From the NCBI RefSeq assembly GCF_014892515.1, contig NZ_JADBGR010000107.1, positions 268,806 through 332,805 on the forward strand: a stretch of 64,000 nt of DNA. Direction: 5' to 3'. The translations under genes and the position numbers were made by a program. Source of the DNA: Myceligenerans pegani. Its GTDB lineage: Bacteria; Actinomycetota; Actinomycetes; Actinomycetales; Cellulomonadaceae. The notes beneath the pieces are model-generated. The model had not been told where the DNA came from. It worked only from the letters and a program-made list of their open reading frames with translations, and did not search any database. Shown here one piece after another: positions 33,692 through 42,565 of this stretch. Numbering within the stretch: the first letter of the stretch is position 1; each line of letters opens with the position of its first letter.

Positions 33692-36600
33692 TCAGGAGCC
33701 GCCGCTCGCCGCCGCGTCCGGCTCGGTGCCCGGCCCTGCGCCCGGCTCGGTCTCCGGCCGCTCGACGTAGAGCATGGTCCCGGTCGGCCCCGCCCGTTCG
33801 AGGCGGACGATGCCGGGCACGGCGGCGTCGCCGGCGCGCTCGGGCGCCGACCAGTAGCCGTTCGCCGGGTTGCGGAAGAACGTCGCCCACAGGCCGCCGT
33901 CCTCGTCCGTGAAGAGATTGTTGTGGCCCGCCCCGACGCCGAGCGTCCAGCGGGCGGAGTACGGCCCCTCGAAGTGGTCGGCGACCGCGACGACGGCGTC
34001 GTACTGGTCCTTCGGGCCGGTGCCGGCCAGGTAGGACCAGCTCGGGCCGTCGGGATCCGTCGCGGAGCCGGTCCGGTTCGCCCATGCCGCGTGCATCAGG
34101 TAGTACTTCTCCCCCGCCTTCATGACGTAGGCGCCCTCGAGGTAGGGCTCGGGCTCGTATTTTCGCTGCTGGAAGGCCGGCAGGTCCGTGACCGGGACGA
34201 TGTCCTCCATGTCGTCGCGGAACTTCGCGTACAGGTCGTTGTGCAGTACCAGCCAGGCGTCGTCACCCTCTGTGTAGAGGCTGCCGTCGATGTGGTGGTA
34301 GGCGCCCGGCTCGATGAACCCGGGCCCGCCGGTGAACGGGTCGCCGAAGGGCTTGTCGTGGTTGCCCTCGACCAGGCGGTACGGGCCCTCGACGCCGCCG
34401 TCGCTCACCAGCATGAACGAGCCGACCTTCCGCGAGTGGTCCCCCATGGTGGCGACGACGTACCACTTTCCTCGGAAGTGGTGGATCTCCGGGGCCCACA
34501 CGTTCCCGCGCTTGCCGAACCGGCCGTCGTCGTGCCAGTACTCCTGCCAGGGCGCGACCACCGTGCGGCCGGGCCGGTTCTCCCCCGCGAACTCCGGCGA
34601 CCAGACCTTGCCGCGCGGCTGCCCGGGGCGGATCCCGGTGGTGTCCGCGAGGGTCCAGGGTCCGTCGAGCGATGGTGCCGTCCACACGTAGATGCCGTCG
34701 TTCCAGGGGGCGGCCTTGTCGAGTCCGGCGGCGCGAGTGGTTCCCGTCGCCACGTACAGGGACTCCCCGTCGACCTCGAACCGGTTGACGTAGGTGTCGC
34801 GCAGCCACACGCGGCCGAGTTCCTCGTCCTGCGGTCGCAGCTCGAGGTCCAGGATCCGCGAGTGGTGCGGTCCGAGCGCGAGCTCGTCGCGGCCGTCGGC
34901 CGAGCCGTACGGCATGACGGCGGGCCGGCTGCGGGGATACGCCGCGGGTTCGCCGCCCATGGCGTAGGTGCGCAGGTGGTCGAAGCGGGCGGTCGCTCCG
35001 GTGGCGTTCATGGAGACCAGGCCGATGCGCAGGTCGCCGCGTGCCGGGAGGGACCACGTGCCGCCCCACTGCCAGTGCTCGCCGTCGGTGCTGGAGGCCA
35101 TGCGCACGTCGTGCTCCTCGTTCGCCTCGTCGAGCCGGGAGTACAGACGCAACCACGTCGTGGTCGCCGGGGCCGCCCCGAACATCGGGCCGTTCGCGAC
35201 GGCGACCGGTGGCGTGGTGGTGGGGCGCTCCGCCTCCTTGCCGAACTCGGTCTGGTGCAGGAACTGGCCCGCCTTGCGGTTGAGCGGCAGGACGGAGTGG
35301 GTGAGCTTGAGGTACCGGTCGTCGTGCTCGTACAGCACCAGGCCGGCCTGCTGGGCGGCGCGCGTGCCGTCGAACGTCAGCTTCGTCTCCACGAGGAAGT
35401 CCTGGCGGGGCGCGTCGCGCAGCAGCACGGAGGCGGTGTTGTTGCCCGTGTGCAGCTCCGCGGCCTGGGTGGGCCACACGAGTTCGCCGCCCTCCTGGCT
35501 CGGCCCGGCGTCGGGCCGGCGGACCCAGGACCAGCCGGAGTCCCCGGCGTCGGCGGCCTCGGTGCCCGGCATGCCCTCGCCGTCGAACTCGTCCGAGTGT
35601 GCCGGCAGCAGCTCCCCCGGCTCCGGGTCGGGCACCCGCTCGATGACGGGCCGGGCCGCGGGCGCCGCGCCGATGTTGTCGGCGTCCGCGGCTCCCCGGG
35701 CCACGACGCCGACCGCGCCGTCCGGCCTCGCGGAGCGCGGCGCGGTCACGCCGGCCACGGCCAGCGGCGCGATGAGGTCGTCGCCGGAGAGCGTCGCGGT
35801 CACCCGCGTGCCCACCCAGTCGATCGTGAGGACCTTCCAGGTGCTCGCGTCGAACGACGACGGCAGCGGCGTGGCGGAGCGCTCGGTGCGCCGGCCGTGC
35901 CGTACCTCGACACGCAGGACGCGGGCGTCGTCGTCGACCCACGCCGTGGCGCCGTTCGGGCCGCGCACTCCGGCGCGCAGTCCCACGGCTCCGCCGTCGG
36001 CGGGGATCCGTACGTCGGCCCGGACCCGCTGGTCGCCGGAGAGCCGCGCGCGGGAGACGAGCGTGGCGCCGTCGCGCAGCCGGGCGAAGGTTCCGGGGTC
36101 GTCCTCCTCGCCCGTCGTGACGGGGCCGTGGCGCCGCCACGCGGCCGTGCCGGAGCTCAGGTCGTCGTCGACGGGCCCTGTCGTGACCGGCGCCGCGTCG
36201 GCGGAGAGGCTCGGCCCGGCGCCCGCGTTCACGACCGGCCAGCCGTCGATCCAGTCGAGGCGGTCGATCATCATGGGCCGCTCCGAGAGCCGCAGCTCGC
36301 CGGCGCGGGTCCGGATGGGCGGGAAGTCCGGGTCGGCGGTAGAGATGCCGTGGTACACGAGCCAGTCCTGTCCGGACAGGTCGGTCTGCACGGCGTGGTG
36401 CCCCACTCCCGTGAACCCGTTCCCGTTCGGAGTGACCACGAATCCGCCCTTGCTCGAGCGGCTCATCAGGTCCACGCCGGCGTCGTCGACGAACGGGCCG
36501 AGCGGGCTCGTGCCGCGGCCCGCCTTGACCGAGTAACCGCTGAACGCGCCGTCGCAGCAGCCGGCGTCGGAGTACATCAGGTAGTAGTAGCCGTCGCGGT

Positions 36601-37402
36601 GCACGACGAACGCGCCCTCCATGCGCCGGCCCTGCGCCACCTGGGTGACGGGACCGGTCAGCGCGGTGCCGTCCGCGGTCAGTGCGGACACGCAGATGAC
36701 GTCGTAGCTGCCCCAGTAGAGGTAGCGGGTGCCGTCGGTGTCGGTGAACATCGCCTGGTCGATGTTCCCCGTGGGGCAGCCGTCCACGGGCGCGGGCGGG
36801 ACGAGCAGTTCGTCGTGGTGCGTCCACGGGCCGGTCGGCGTGGGCGCCGTCGCGAGCGCCACGCCGCCGGTCGACAGGCCGTAGGTGAGGTGGTACTCGC
36901 CGTCGACGTACCGGATGTCGGGCGCCCAGGCGCGGGAGTTGTCCCGCCACGTCGCGGGGACGGCGTCGGGTTCGATCACGTCCCCGACGTACTCGTACGT
37001 GACGAGGTCCGTGGTCCGCAGGATGGGCAGGATGTGCTCCCCGGCCTCGCCGCGGCTGTGGAAGATCGGGTTCTGCGTGCCGTACGCGTACCAGGCGCCG
37101 TCCTTGCCGCGGATCATCGCCGGGTCGGGGAAGGTGTCCACGACGCCCTCGGTGACGGGGTTGGTGTGCTCGGGGTCCGGGGTCGCGGGCTCGGAGGCCG
37201 GGCCGGCGGCAGCGGACGCCGGCCGCGCCTGGGTGGCGGCGGTGACCGCCGCCGTGGTGCCGGAGGCCTGCGTGGTGGCCGGCACCTCCGTGGTGGCCGG
37301 CACCTCCGCGGTGCCGGCGGCCTGGGCGGGCAGCAGGCCCGCTCCCAGGAGCGCGGCCGCCGTCAGGGCGGCTCCCGGCAGTGCTGTTCGTCGCCATCTC
37401 AT
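33692..37402 (-). CDS. Secreted protein with two GH43-like propellers and two intervening beta-sandwich domains
   Basis: 1236 aa. Signal peptide (RRTALPGAALTAAALLGAGLLPAQA, as parts) ends near residue 28, followed by a Thr/Pro-rich linker with EVPATTEVPATT repeats. First GH43 propeller about 85-410: VVDTFPDPAMIRGKDG, WAPDIRYVDGEYHLTYG, GYYYLMYSDAG. Middle: a DUF1080-like sandwich (LSSGTAAWRRHGPVTTG) and a DUF1349-like lectin fold (TKLTFDGTRAAQQAGLVLYE). Second GH43-like propeller about 830-1215: VWLRDTYVNRFEVDGESLYVAT, GNVWAPEIHHFRGKWYVVAT, YLEGAYVMKAGEKYYLMHA. Each half carries the Asp/Glu set expected of GH43. ATG 37402 has GAAGGGG upstream. Its promoter shares the ROK operator block, so it belongs to the sulfatase regulon. 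Confidence 0.9.
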   Translation of the reverse strand: MRWRRTALPGAALTAAALLGAGLLPAQAAGTAEVPATTEVPATTQASGTTAAVTAATQARPASAAAGPASEPATPDPEHTNPVTEGVVDTFPDPAMIRGKDGAWYAYGTQNPIFHSRGEAGEHILPILRTTDLVTYEYVGDVIEPDAVPATWRDNSRAWAPDIRYVDGEYHLTYGLSTGGVALATAPTPTGPWTHHDELLVPPAPVDGCPTGNIDQAMFTDTDGTRYLYWGSYDVICVSALTADGTALTGPVTQVAQGRRMEGAFVVHRDGYYYLMYSDAGCCDGAFSGYSVKAGRGTSPLGPFVDDAGVDLMSRSSKGGFVVTPNGNGFTGVGHHAVQTDLSGQDWLVYHGISTADPDFPPIRTRAGELRLSERPMMIDRLDWIDGWPVVNAGAGPSLSADAAPVTTGPVDDDLSSGTAAWRRHGPVTTGEEDDPGTFARLRDGATLVSRARLSGDQRVRADVRIPADGGAVGLRAGVRGPNGATAWVDDDARVLRVEVRHGRRTERSATPLPSSFDASTWKVLTIDWVGTRVTATLSGDDLIAPLAVAGVTAPRSARPDGAVGVVARGAADADNIGAAPAARPVIERVPDPEPGELLPAHSDEFDGEGMPGTEAADAGDSGWSWVRRPDAGPSQEGGELVWPTQAAELHTGNNTASVLLRDAPRQDFLVETKLTFDGTRAAQQAGLVLYEHDDRYLKLTHSVLPLNRKAGQFLHQTEFGKEAERPTTTPPVAVANGPMFGAAPATTTWLRLYSRLDEANEEHDVRMASSTDGEHWQWGGTWSLPARGDLRIGLVSMNATGATARFDHLRTYAMGGEPAAYPRSRPAVMPYGSADGRDELALGPHHSRILDLELRPQDEELGRVWLRDTYVNRFEVDGESLYVATGTTRAAGLDKAAPWNDGIYVWTAPSLDGPWTLADTTGIRPGQPRGKVWSPEFAGENRPGRTVVAPWQEYWHDDGRFGKRGNVWAPEIHHFRGKWYVVATMGDHSRKVGSFMLVSDGGVEGPYRLVEGNHDKPFGDPFTGGPGFIEPGAYHHIDGSLYTEGDDAWLVLHNDLYAKFRDDMEDIVPVTDLPAFQQRKYEPEPYLEGAYVMKAGEKYYLMHAAWANRTGSATDPDGPSWSYLAGTGPKDQYDAVVAVADHFEGPYSARWTLGVGAGHNNLFTDEDGGLWATFFRNPANGYWSAPERAGDAAVPGIVRLERAGPTGTMLYVERPETEPGAGPGTEPDAAASGGS

Positions 37403-37504
37403 CGATTCAGCCCCTTCGCTGTCGAAGTCGCCGCGCACGCCACGCGGCGGGAGCCGTCCGCCCGTGCACCGCGTCGTCGCGGGGAGCGTCACGGCCCGCC
37501 GCCC

Positions 37505-37533
37505 ATCCGACGACGGGCGCATTTTTCCGTCAA
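37505..37533 (-). promoter_or_regulatory. Promoter of the double-GH43 gene
   Basis: Minus strand -35 TTGACG (37528-37533) and, after 17 bp, TCGGAT (37505-37510) as a weak -10. The spacing equals that of the ROK promoter. About 100 bp of leader separates it from the ATG. Confidence 0.6.
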
Positions 37534-37549
37534 GAACCCGGCAGAAAGA
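37518..37549 (-). promoter_or_regulatory. Conserved 32-bp promoter block, candidate ROK operator (site 2)
   Basis: Matches 33612-33643 in 28 of 32 positions, including TTGACGGAAAAAT and TCTTTCTGCCGGG. It sits at the same place relative to the -35 box as site 1. Confidence 0.75.
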
Positions 37550-37621
37550 CGGGCCGACGGCGGTCGCGGATGCCGGGGTTCATCGTCTGATCGCGCGAGC
37601 TGCACCGGTAGCGTGAGCGGT

Positions 37622-38134
37622 ATGGACCGATGCGCCGAGTGTGGCTACGACTACGGGTCGACCGGCCGAGCGAACGCCGTCGATGTCGTCCTCGCCGGAG
37701 CCGAGTCGGTGGCCGGCGCGCTGGAGGCGGCGGACCGACCGGACGCGCGGCCCGAGCCCCGACGCTGGAGCGCCGTCGAGTACGCCGCGCACGTCCGGGA
37801 CATGCTCGTGGTCCAGCGCGAGCGGGTCCTCGACGCCCGTCTGCGCGATGCCCCGCACCCGCCGCGCATGGGCCGGGACGAGCGCGTCGAGTGGGGCGAG
37901 TACGACGGTCTCGACGTCGCGGACCTCGCGCGTCAGACCCGTGACGCCGCCGCATGGCTGGCACGGACCTTCAGCCTGCTCGACGAGGCGGACTGGTCAC
38001 GCACGATGTCCTACAACTACCCGGAACCGGCGCTGCGCACCCTCGAGTGGGTCGCCTCGCACACCGTGCACGAACTGGTCCACCACGCCCAGGACATCCG
38101 CCGGAACGCCACCGACGTCAGGATGCCGGAGTAG
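37622..38134 (+). CDS. DinB-like metalloprotein with N-terminal CxxC
   Basis: 170 aa. Four-helix bundle of the DinB/mycothiol-dependent type: SAVEYAAHVRDMLVVQRERV supplies the first His and TLEWVASHTVHELVHHAQDI the H-x3-H type metal pair. The N-terminus MDRCAECGYDYG adds a CxxC not part of the core fold. The role may be a thiol-dependent transferase; unproven. TAGCGT (37609-37614) lies 7 nt before the ATG, a leaderless layout. It is divergent from the GH43 gene. Confidence 0.85.
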   Translation: MDRCAECGYDYGSTGRANAVDVVLAGAESVAGALEAADRPDARPEPRRWSAVEYAAHVRDMLVVQRERVLDARLRDAPHPPRMGRDERVEWGEYDGLDVADLARQTRDAAAWLARTFSLLDEADWSRTMSYNYPEPALRTLEWVASHTVHELVHHAQDIRRNATDVRMPE

Positions 38135-38310
38135 ACGATCGCCGAGGGCGGACGTCGAGCAGCCGAGCATCGCGGCGAGCAGGTCGCCGGCCGGAGGGTC
38201 CGTGACGCCGTCGTCGAGCGCGCCCTCCAGCGCCAGGCTCGTACAGCCGTGCACGAGCGACCGCACCGCGTAGCGCGGCAGCATCGCGGGGTCGGCCTTG
38301 TCGGTGGCCT
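38135..38310 (-). pseudogene. Remnant of a TetR-family C-terminal domain
   Basis: In the 363-bp gap between the DinB-like and mannosyltransferase genes, the minus strand encodes MLPRYAVRSLVHGCTSLALE, GALDDGVTDPPAGDLLAAML and STSALGDRLL, which has the pattern of a TetR C-terminal ligand helix set. No helix-turn-helix is found upstream and the frame runs on into the antisense of the DinB gene without a proper stop. It is probably a decayed fragment. The rest of the gap holds only the promoter of the next gene. Confidence 0.4.
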
Positions 38311-38497
38311 CCGAGTCCTGGCCGCGCAGGGCGCGGTCCGGCACGCGAAGCGCGCGATGCTTCTGCGCGGCCGGCTCCGGGTCGTCGGCACTGTGCCGGC
38401 ACCTGTCAGCATGTGTTCGCGGTCCGGACACGTAGCGTTGGTGTGGTGTTGGCGCCGACGTCAGCATCGCGTACCGGCCCGGCCCTATGTTTCGAGC

Positions 38498-39970
38498 GTG
38501 CTGACCCATCCTTCGGGCGTGCTGACCCGAGGCGTCGTCGGAAGCGTGCTGGTCCTGCTCGGAGGATTGGTGGTCTCCGCACTGCCCGACTCCGCGCCGA
38601 TCCTGGACGGTGGCCCGCTGGCCGCCCTGCGCGCGCACACCGCGGGCCGGATGGTGGGGCTGTGCGTCGTGCTGCTCGGGCTGGGCCTGCTCGCCGCCGG
38701 GTGGCTCGCGCTGTGCCGGGCGGTCGCCGGCGCCGAGGGGGCGCAGTGGACGGTGGCCCTGGCGCTGGTCCGGCGGGCCACGGTGCTCTGGTCCCTGCCC
38801 CTGCTCGTGGCCCCGCCGCTGTTCTCGCGCGACGGCTGGTCGTACGCCGCGCAGGGGATGCTCGGGCACATCGGGCTGTCGCCGTACGAGTTCGGGCCGG
38901 GCGTGCTCGCGGGGCCGATCGAGGAGGCCGTCGACCCCCGCTGGTTGGGGACGCCCGCCCCCTACGGCCCGCTGCCGCTGATCTTCGGGGAGCTCGGGGC
39001 GAGCCTGACGGGCAACCCGTGGGTGCTCGTGGTGGGGCACCGGATGGTGGCGCTGATCGGACTCGTGCTGCTGGCCTGGGCCGTGCCGAGGATGGCCCGG
39101 TGGACGGGCGTCAACCCGGCCCTGGCCTCCGCCGTCGTCCTCGTCTCGCCGCTGATGATGGCCAACGGCGTCGGCGGGCTGCACAACGACCTGCTGATGG
39201 TCGGCCTGATGGCCGCCGCGCTGGTGGCCGCCGTCGAGCACAGCTGGTTCGCCGGGGCCGTGCTCGGCGGACTGGCCGCCGCCGTGAAGCTCCCCGGCGG
39301 ACTGATCTGCGTGCTGGTCGTGCTGGTGTCGCTCCCCGTCGGCGCGCTGCTCGTCGACCGTCTGCGCCGCCTGGCGCTGGTCGCCGCCGTCTCGATCGGG
39401 ACGCTGGTCGGGACCGGCGTACTGTGGGGTCTCGGGGTCGGCTGGATCGAGGCGCTGAGCGTCCCGGCCAGCATCGACACGCTGCTCTCGCCGCCGACCC
39501 TGCTCGGCCGCGGGCTCGACTGGGTGGCCGGGATTCTCGGGACCGGCCTGGAGCCGGACACGTTCCGGGACCTGATCCGGGCGCTCGCGATGGCCGCCCT
39601 GCTCGCGCTCTCCGCGTGGATCGCTCTGCGCCGGCGCACCGGGGACCCTGCGGACGGGGTGCGTGGGGCGGCCCTGCTCGTCGGCGCCTCGCTGCTGCTC
39701 AGTCCCGTGGTGCACCTGTGGTACTTCCTCTGGCTGGTGCCGTTCCTCGCGCCGCTCCGGTTGCCGCGCGCTGGCACCATGGCGGTGGTCGCCGTCTCGG
39801 TGCTCACCGGGCTGGTCGCACCGCTGGATTCGTCGCTGCACGGCGCCTACCTGGTCATCATGGTGGGAGCGATGTCCGTCGCCGGCCTGATGACTGTGCT
39901 GCTGCTGACGCGGCACGGCCGGGAACGCATCCGCAACATCGCCGAGGCCGACCTCGTCACGATCGCATGA
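38498..39970 (+). CDS. MptA/MptB-family polyprenol-phosphomannose alpha-1,6-mannosyltransferase
   Basis: 490 aa, GT-C fold with about 12-13 membrane segments. The motif FSRDGWSYAAQGMLGHIGLSPYEFG (in parts; near residues 108-131) with catalytic Asp is characteristic of the MptA/MptB family, as are VVGHRMVALIGLV, GGLHNDLLMVGLM, AAAVKLPGGLICVL and VVHLWYFLWLVPF. These enzymes extend the mannan backbone of lipomannan outside the membrane from polyprenyl-phosphate mannose. GTG 38498 is chosen because TATGTT (38486-38491) sits 6 nt upstream. The stop overlaps the next glycosyltransferase gene by 4 bp. Confidence 0.9.
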   Translation: MLTHPSGVLTRGVVGSVLVLLGGLVVSALPDSAPILDGGPLAALRAHTAGRMVGLCVVLLGLGLLAAGWLALCRAVAGAEGAQWTVALALVRRATVLWSLPLLVAPPLFSRDGWSYAAQGMLGHIGLSPYEFGPGVLAGPIEEAVDPRWLGTPAPYGPLPLIFGELGASLTGNPWVLVVGHRMVALIGLVLLAWAVPRMARWTGVNPALASAVVLVSPLMMANGVGGLHNDLLMVGLMAAALVAAVEHSWFAGAVLGGLAAAVKLPGGLICVLVVLVSLPVGALLVDRLRRLALVAAVSIGTLVGTGVLWGLGVGWIEALSVPASIDTLLSPPTLLGRGLDWVAGILGTGLEPDTFRDLIRALAMAALLALSAWIALRRRTGDPADGVRGAALLVGASLLLSPVVHLWYFLWLVPFLAPLRLPRAGTMAVVAVSVLTGLVAPLDSSLHGAYLVIMVGAMSVAGLMTVLLLTRHGRERIRNIAEADLVTIA

Positions 39971-41607
39971 GACACGCCCTCGCACGCCTCGTGGCCCGCC
40001 CGCGACGCGCCGCGGTCGGCGCGGCGGCCCTCTGCGCGATCCTGCTGTCGCTGACCGTCCTGCTCACGGACCCGCCCTACGTCACCGGCGACGAGCCCCC
40101 GCACATGGACTACGCCTACCAGGTGTGGCACGGCGAGCTCCCCGTCTTCGAGGAGGGGCTCGAGTTCCGGCCCGACCGGGCCGTGCTGCCTCCCGTGCAG
40201 TGGACCGCCCAGCATCCGCCGCTGTTCTACCTGCTCGTGTCGTGGCTCGTCGGGCCGCTGGTCGACGCCGGCCACCCCGCCGCCGCGGTGTACGCCGCCC
40301 GCGCGGTGAACATGCTGCTGGCCGGCGTGTTCGTGCTCGCGTGCTGGTGGAGCGCGAGCCGGATCTGCCGCCCGGGAAGCGTGCTGCCGCAGCTCGTGGC
40401 GCTCGTGGCGGGCCTCGCCGCCGCCGTCGCGCACGCCGGAGGGAACGCCTTCAACGACCTGGTCGCCACGCTCTGCGTGACCACGATGTTCGGCGTGGGC
40501 GCGACGGCGATCCGCCGCGGACTGGACACGCGGCTCGTCGTGCTCCTGAGCCTGCTGGCGGCGGCCTCCGCGCTGTCCCGGCTGTCCGCCGCGCTCATCG
40601 CCGTCGTCATCGGCGCCTTCGCCGTGCTGGCGGGCTCGGTGCGGGCGGCGCAGGGCCGGGGCCGGTGGGGCCCGGTGCTCGGGCTCGCGATCGGCGGCCC
40701 GGCGACGGCCCTGGCGGCCGCCGGCTGGTTCTACGCCCGCAACGTGGCGCTCACCGGGAACATCCCCGGCTCGCACTTCGACTGGGCGCTGGCCAACCAG
40801 GTCCGCGAGGTGCGGCCCGTGTGGCAGGTCGCGCTCGACCCGGTCACCTGGGCCCGCCTGCCCGACTTCTTCTGGTGGGCCGGCCGCGTCCCCCCGACGA
40901 CGCCGTACTCCGCGACGACCCTGACGGTGACGGCGATCCTGCTGGTCTGGGCGCCGCTGATCATCGGCCTGCTGGTCCGGGTGCGACGAGGTGGGCCGTG
41001 GTGGTCCGGGTGGCGTCCCGCACGGCCCGGGGCGACCGGTCGCGGGACGGCCGGTCGCCGGACGACGCGGGGCGCACGTCCCGGCGCGCCGGACCGGCCC
41101 GGCGCCGTCGCTCCGCGAATCGCCGGCGGCGCCCCCGTGGCCGACGACGCACATCCCGCGGACCGGCTGCTGGTCGCCCTCCTGCCCTGGGCGGCCGTCA
41201 CCACCTCGGTGACCGCGCAGGTGCTGTACACGGCCGCGAGCGGCGGGATGTACCCGCGCTATCTGCTCCCCGTGGCGCTTCCGGTGTTCCTCGCCGTGGC
41301 CGCCGGGCTCGCATGGCGGCCACGGCTGCTCGTGCCGCTGTGGGCGGCGGTCGCGATCGGAGACCTCGTCAGCTGGCTTTTCGCGGAACTGACCACCCCG
41401 GCGCAGCCTGGCCTCTACGCGGAGCCGACGGCGATCGCGACCGCGGCGGGTGTGCTGGGGGTCTGCGGCACGCTTGCCGCGACCTGGGCCACGATGCGCA
41501 CGCTCCGCGCCGCGGGGCCGGAGAACCCGGGCAGCGCACCGGCGCCGGTGGGCGCGGGCGTGGGCGTCGGCGCGGGCCGATCACGAGGATCGCTCGAAAA
41601 TGCGTAA
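39967..41607 (+). CDS. GT-C family membrane glycosyltransferase (DUF2142-like)
   Basis: 546 aa with about 11 membrane segments. After the first segment comes YVTGDEPPHMDYAYQVWHGEL, the acidic GT-C motif (D-E) expected to bind lipid-phosphate sugar, then QHPPLFYLLVSWL and SHFDWALANQVREVRPVW. A long cytoplasmic Arg/Gly/Pro-rich loop (about residues 350-385) interrupts the membrane part. Translationally coupled to the MptB-like gene, so it probably adds sugars to the same lipoglycan. The TAA stop lies inside the ArsR operator palindrome. Confidence 0.83.
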   Translation: MRHALARLVARPRRAAVGAAALCAILLSLTVLLTDPPYVTGDEPPHMDYAYQVWHGELPVFEEGLEFRPDRAVLPPVQWTAQHPPLFYLLVSWLVGPLVDAGHPAAAVYAARAVNMLLAGVFVLACWWSASRICRPGSVLPQLVALVAGLAAAVAHAGGNAFNDLVATLCVTTMFGVGATAIRRGLDTRLVVLLSLLAAASALSRLSAALIAVVIGAFAVLAGSVRAAQGRGRWGPVLGLAIGGPATALAAAGWFYARNVALTGNIPGSHFDWALANQVREVRPVWQVALDPVTWARLPDFFWWAGRVPPTTPYSATTLTVTAILLVWAPLIIGLLVRVRRGGPWWSGWRPARPGATGRGTAGRRTTRGARPGAPDRPGAVAPRIAGGAPVADDAHPADRLLVALLPWAAVTTSVTAQVLYTAASGGMYPRYLLPVALPVFLAVAAGLAWRPRLLVPLWAAVAIGDLVSWLFAELTTPAQPGLYAEPTAIATAAGVLGVCGTLAATWATMRTLRAAGPENPGSAPAPVGAGVGVGAGRSRGSLENA

Positions 41608-41621
41608 CCGATCGGTTACGC
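41602..41621. promoter_or_regulatory. 20-bp perfect palindrome, candidate ArsR operator
   Basis: GCGTAACCGATCGGTTACGC reads the same on both strands. It overlaps the -10 box TACGCT (41617-41622), 6 nt before the ArsR start, so binding would block transcription of the ArsR/SRPBCC pair. It also contains the preceding gene stop. Confidence 0.8.
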
Positions 41622-41628
41622 TTCGTGG

Positions 41629-41991
41629 ATGCAGGGAGCCAGAGCGATCGCCGACCCGGTGCGCCGGGAGATTCTGGAGTTGCTCCATGCCGCGCCACGG
41701 TCGGCGGGCACGATCGCCGAGCACTTCGCGATCAGCCGTCCCGCCGTGAGCAAGCACCTGAGGATCCTCCGGGACTGCGGCGTGATCGAGGCGACCGCTG
41801 TCGGCCGGCACCGGGTCTATGCGCTGCGCACCGAACCGCTGAGGGAGGTAGCCGCCTACCTCGACCGCCTGCTCGGGCCCGCGCTGCCGGGGCGGCTCGA
41901 CGCGCTCGCGACCGAGGTCGCCAGGACCCGACGGGAACGACATGCCGCTCAGGCCGCACCGGGATCCGACCCCAAGGAGAAGACAGCATGA
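41629..41991 (+). CDS. ArsR family transcriptional repressor
   Basis: 120 aa. Winged helix: AIADPVRREILELLHAAPRSAGTIAEHFAISRPAVSKHLRILRDCGVIE (as sections, residues about 5-55) and the wing VGRHRVYALR. It lacks clear metal-binding cysteines, so it is of the metal-independent type usually paired with an activator-of-Hsp90-like protein. Its own promoter carries a 20-bp palindrome. The stop overlaps the next ATG by 4 bp (ATGA). Confidence 0.93.
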   Translation: MQGARAIADPVRREILELLHAAPRSAGTIAEHFAISRPAVSKHLRILRDCGVIEATAVGRHRVYALRTEPLREVAAYLDRLLGPALPGRLDALATEVARTRRERHAAQAAPGSDPKEKTA

Positions 41992-42485
41992 CCACCCCCA
42001 CCCCGAGCGGCCGGCTTGTTCCCGCCGCCGACGGACACGATCTCGCATTCACCCGCACCTTGCCAGGGTCGATCCAGGACGCCTGGGCCGCCGTCACCGA
42101 GCCTCAGCGCACCGCGCGCTGGATCGGCCGGTGGGAAGGCACGGGCGCGATCGGTGAGACGGTGAAACTCCAGCTCGGCTTCGAGGAAAGCGCACCCTGG
42201 GCGAACGTCAGGATCACCGAATGCGACGCACCCCGGCGGCTGCGAGTCCTGACCATGGACGAGAACGGCTCCTGGGACCTGTCACTCGATCTGACCGGCA
42301 CCGGGGAACGCACTGAACTGCGCTTCGTCATGCACCGTGTCGACCCGGCCACGATCGGTGAGATCGGGCCCGGCTGGGAGTTCTACCTCGATCAGCTCGT
42401 GGCGTCGATCTCGGGCTCGCCACTGCCACGGTTCGACGACTACTTCCCCGCCCAGCGGGAGTACTTCGAAAGGCAAGGCCGCTAG
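41988..42485 (+). CDS. SRPBCC (AHSA1-like) protein
   Basis: 165 aa. Starts near FTRTLPGSIQDAWAAVTEPQRTARWIGRWEG, the standard AHSA1-type opening, and shows CDAPRRLRVLTMDENGSWDLSLDLTG and WEFYLDQLVASISG in the hydrophobic-cavity fold. AAGGAG precedes the ATG. Such proteins bind small hydrophobic ligands or act as stress chaperone-like factors; it is the only gene coupled to the ArsR repressor and is therefore probably its main target. Confidence 0.9.
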   Translation: MTTPTPSGRLVPAADGHDLAFTRTLPGSIQDAWAAVTEPQRTARWIGRWEGTGAIGETVKLQLGFEESAPWANVRITECDAPRRLRVLTMDENGSWDLSLDLTGTGERTELRFVMHRVDPATIGEIGPGWEFYLDQLVASISGSPLPRFDDYFPAQREYFERQGR

Positions 42486-42565
42486 CCCGACGGCATGCGC
42501 GTGGTTCGTCCGTCGTCGGGCCGAGCTCGCGCATGCGTGCCGGAGCCGCGCCCACGCACACCGGA

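Noticed and set aside
33137..38134. Open frame of 1665 codons on the plus strand opposite the ROK and GH43 genes
   Set aside because: High-GC antisense artefact: composition is low-complexity, with no domain pattern, and it lies opposite well-supported genes. Only its last part (37622-38134) is a real gene.
37997..39985. Long minus-strand frame opposite the MptB-like gene
   Set aside because: His/Gln/Arg-rich shadow of a membrane protein gene; no recognisable family apart from the short TetR-like tail listed separately.
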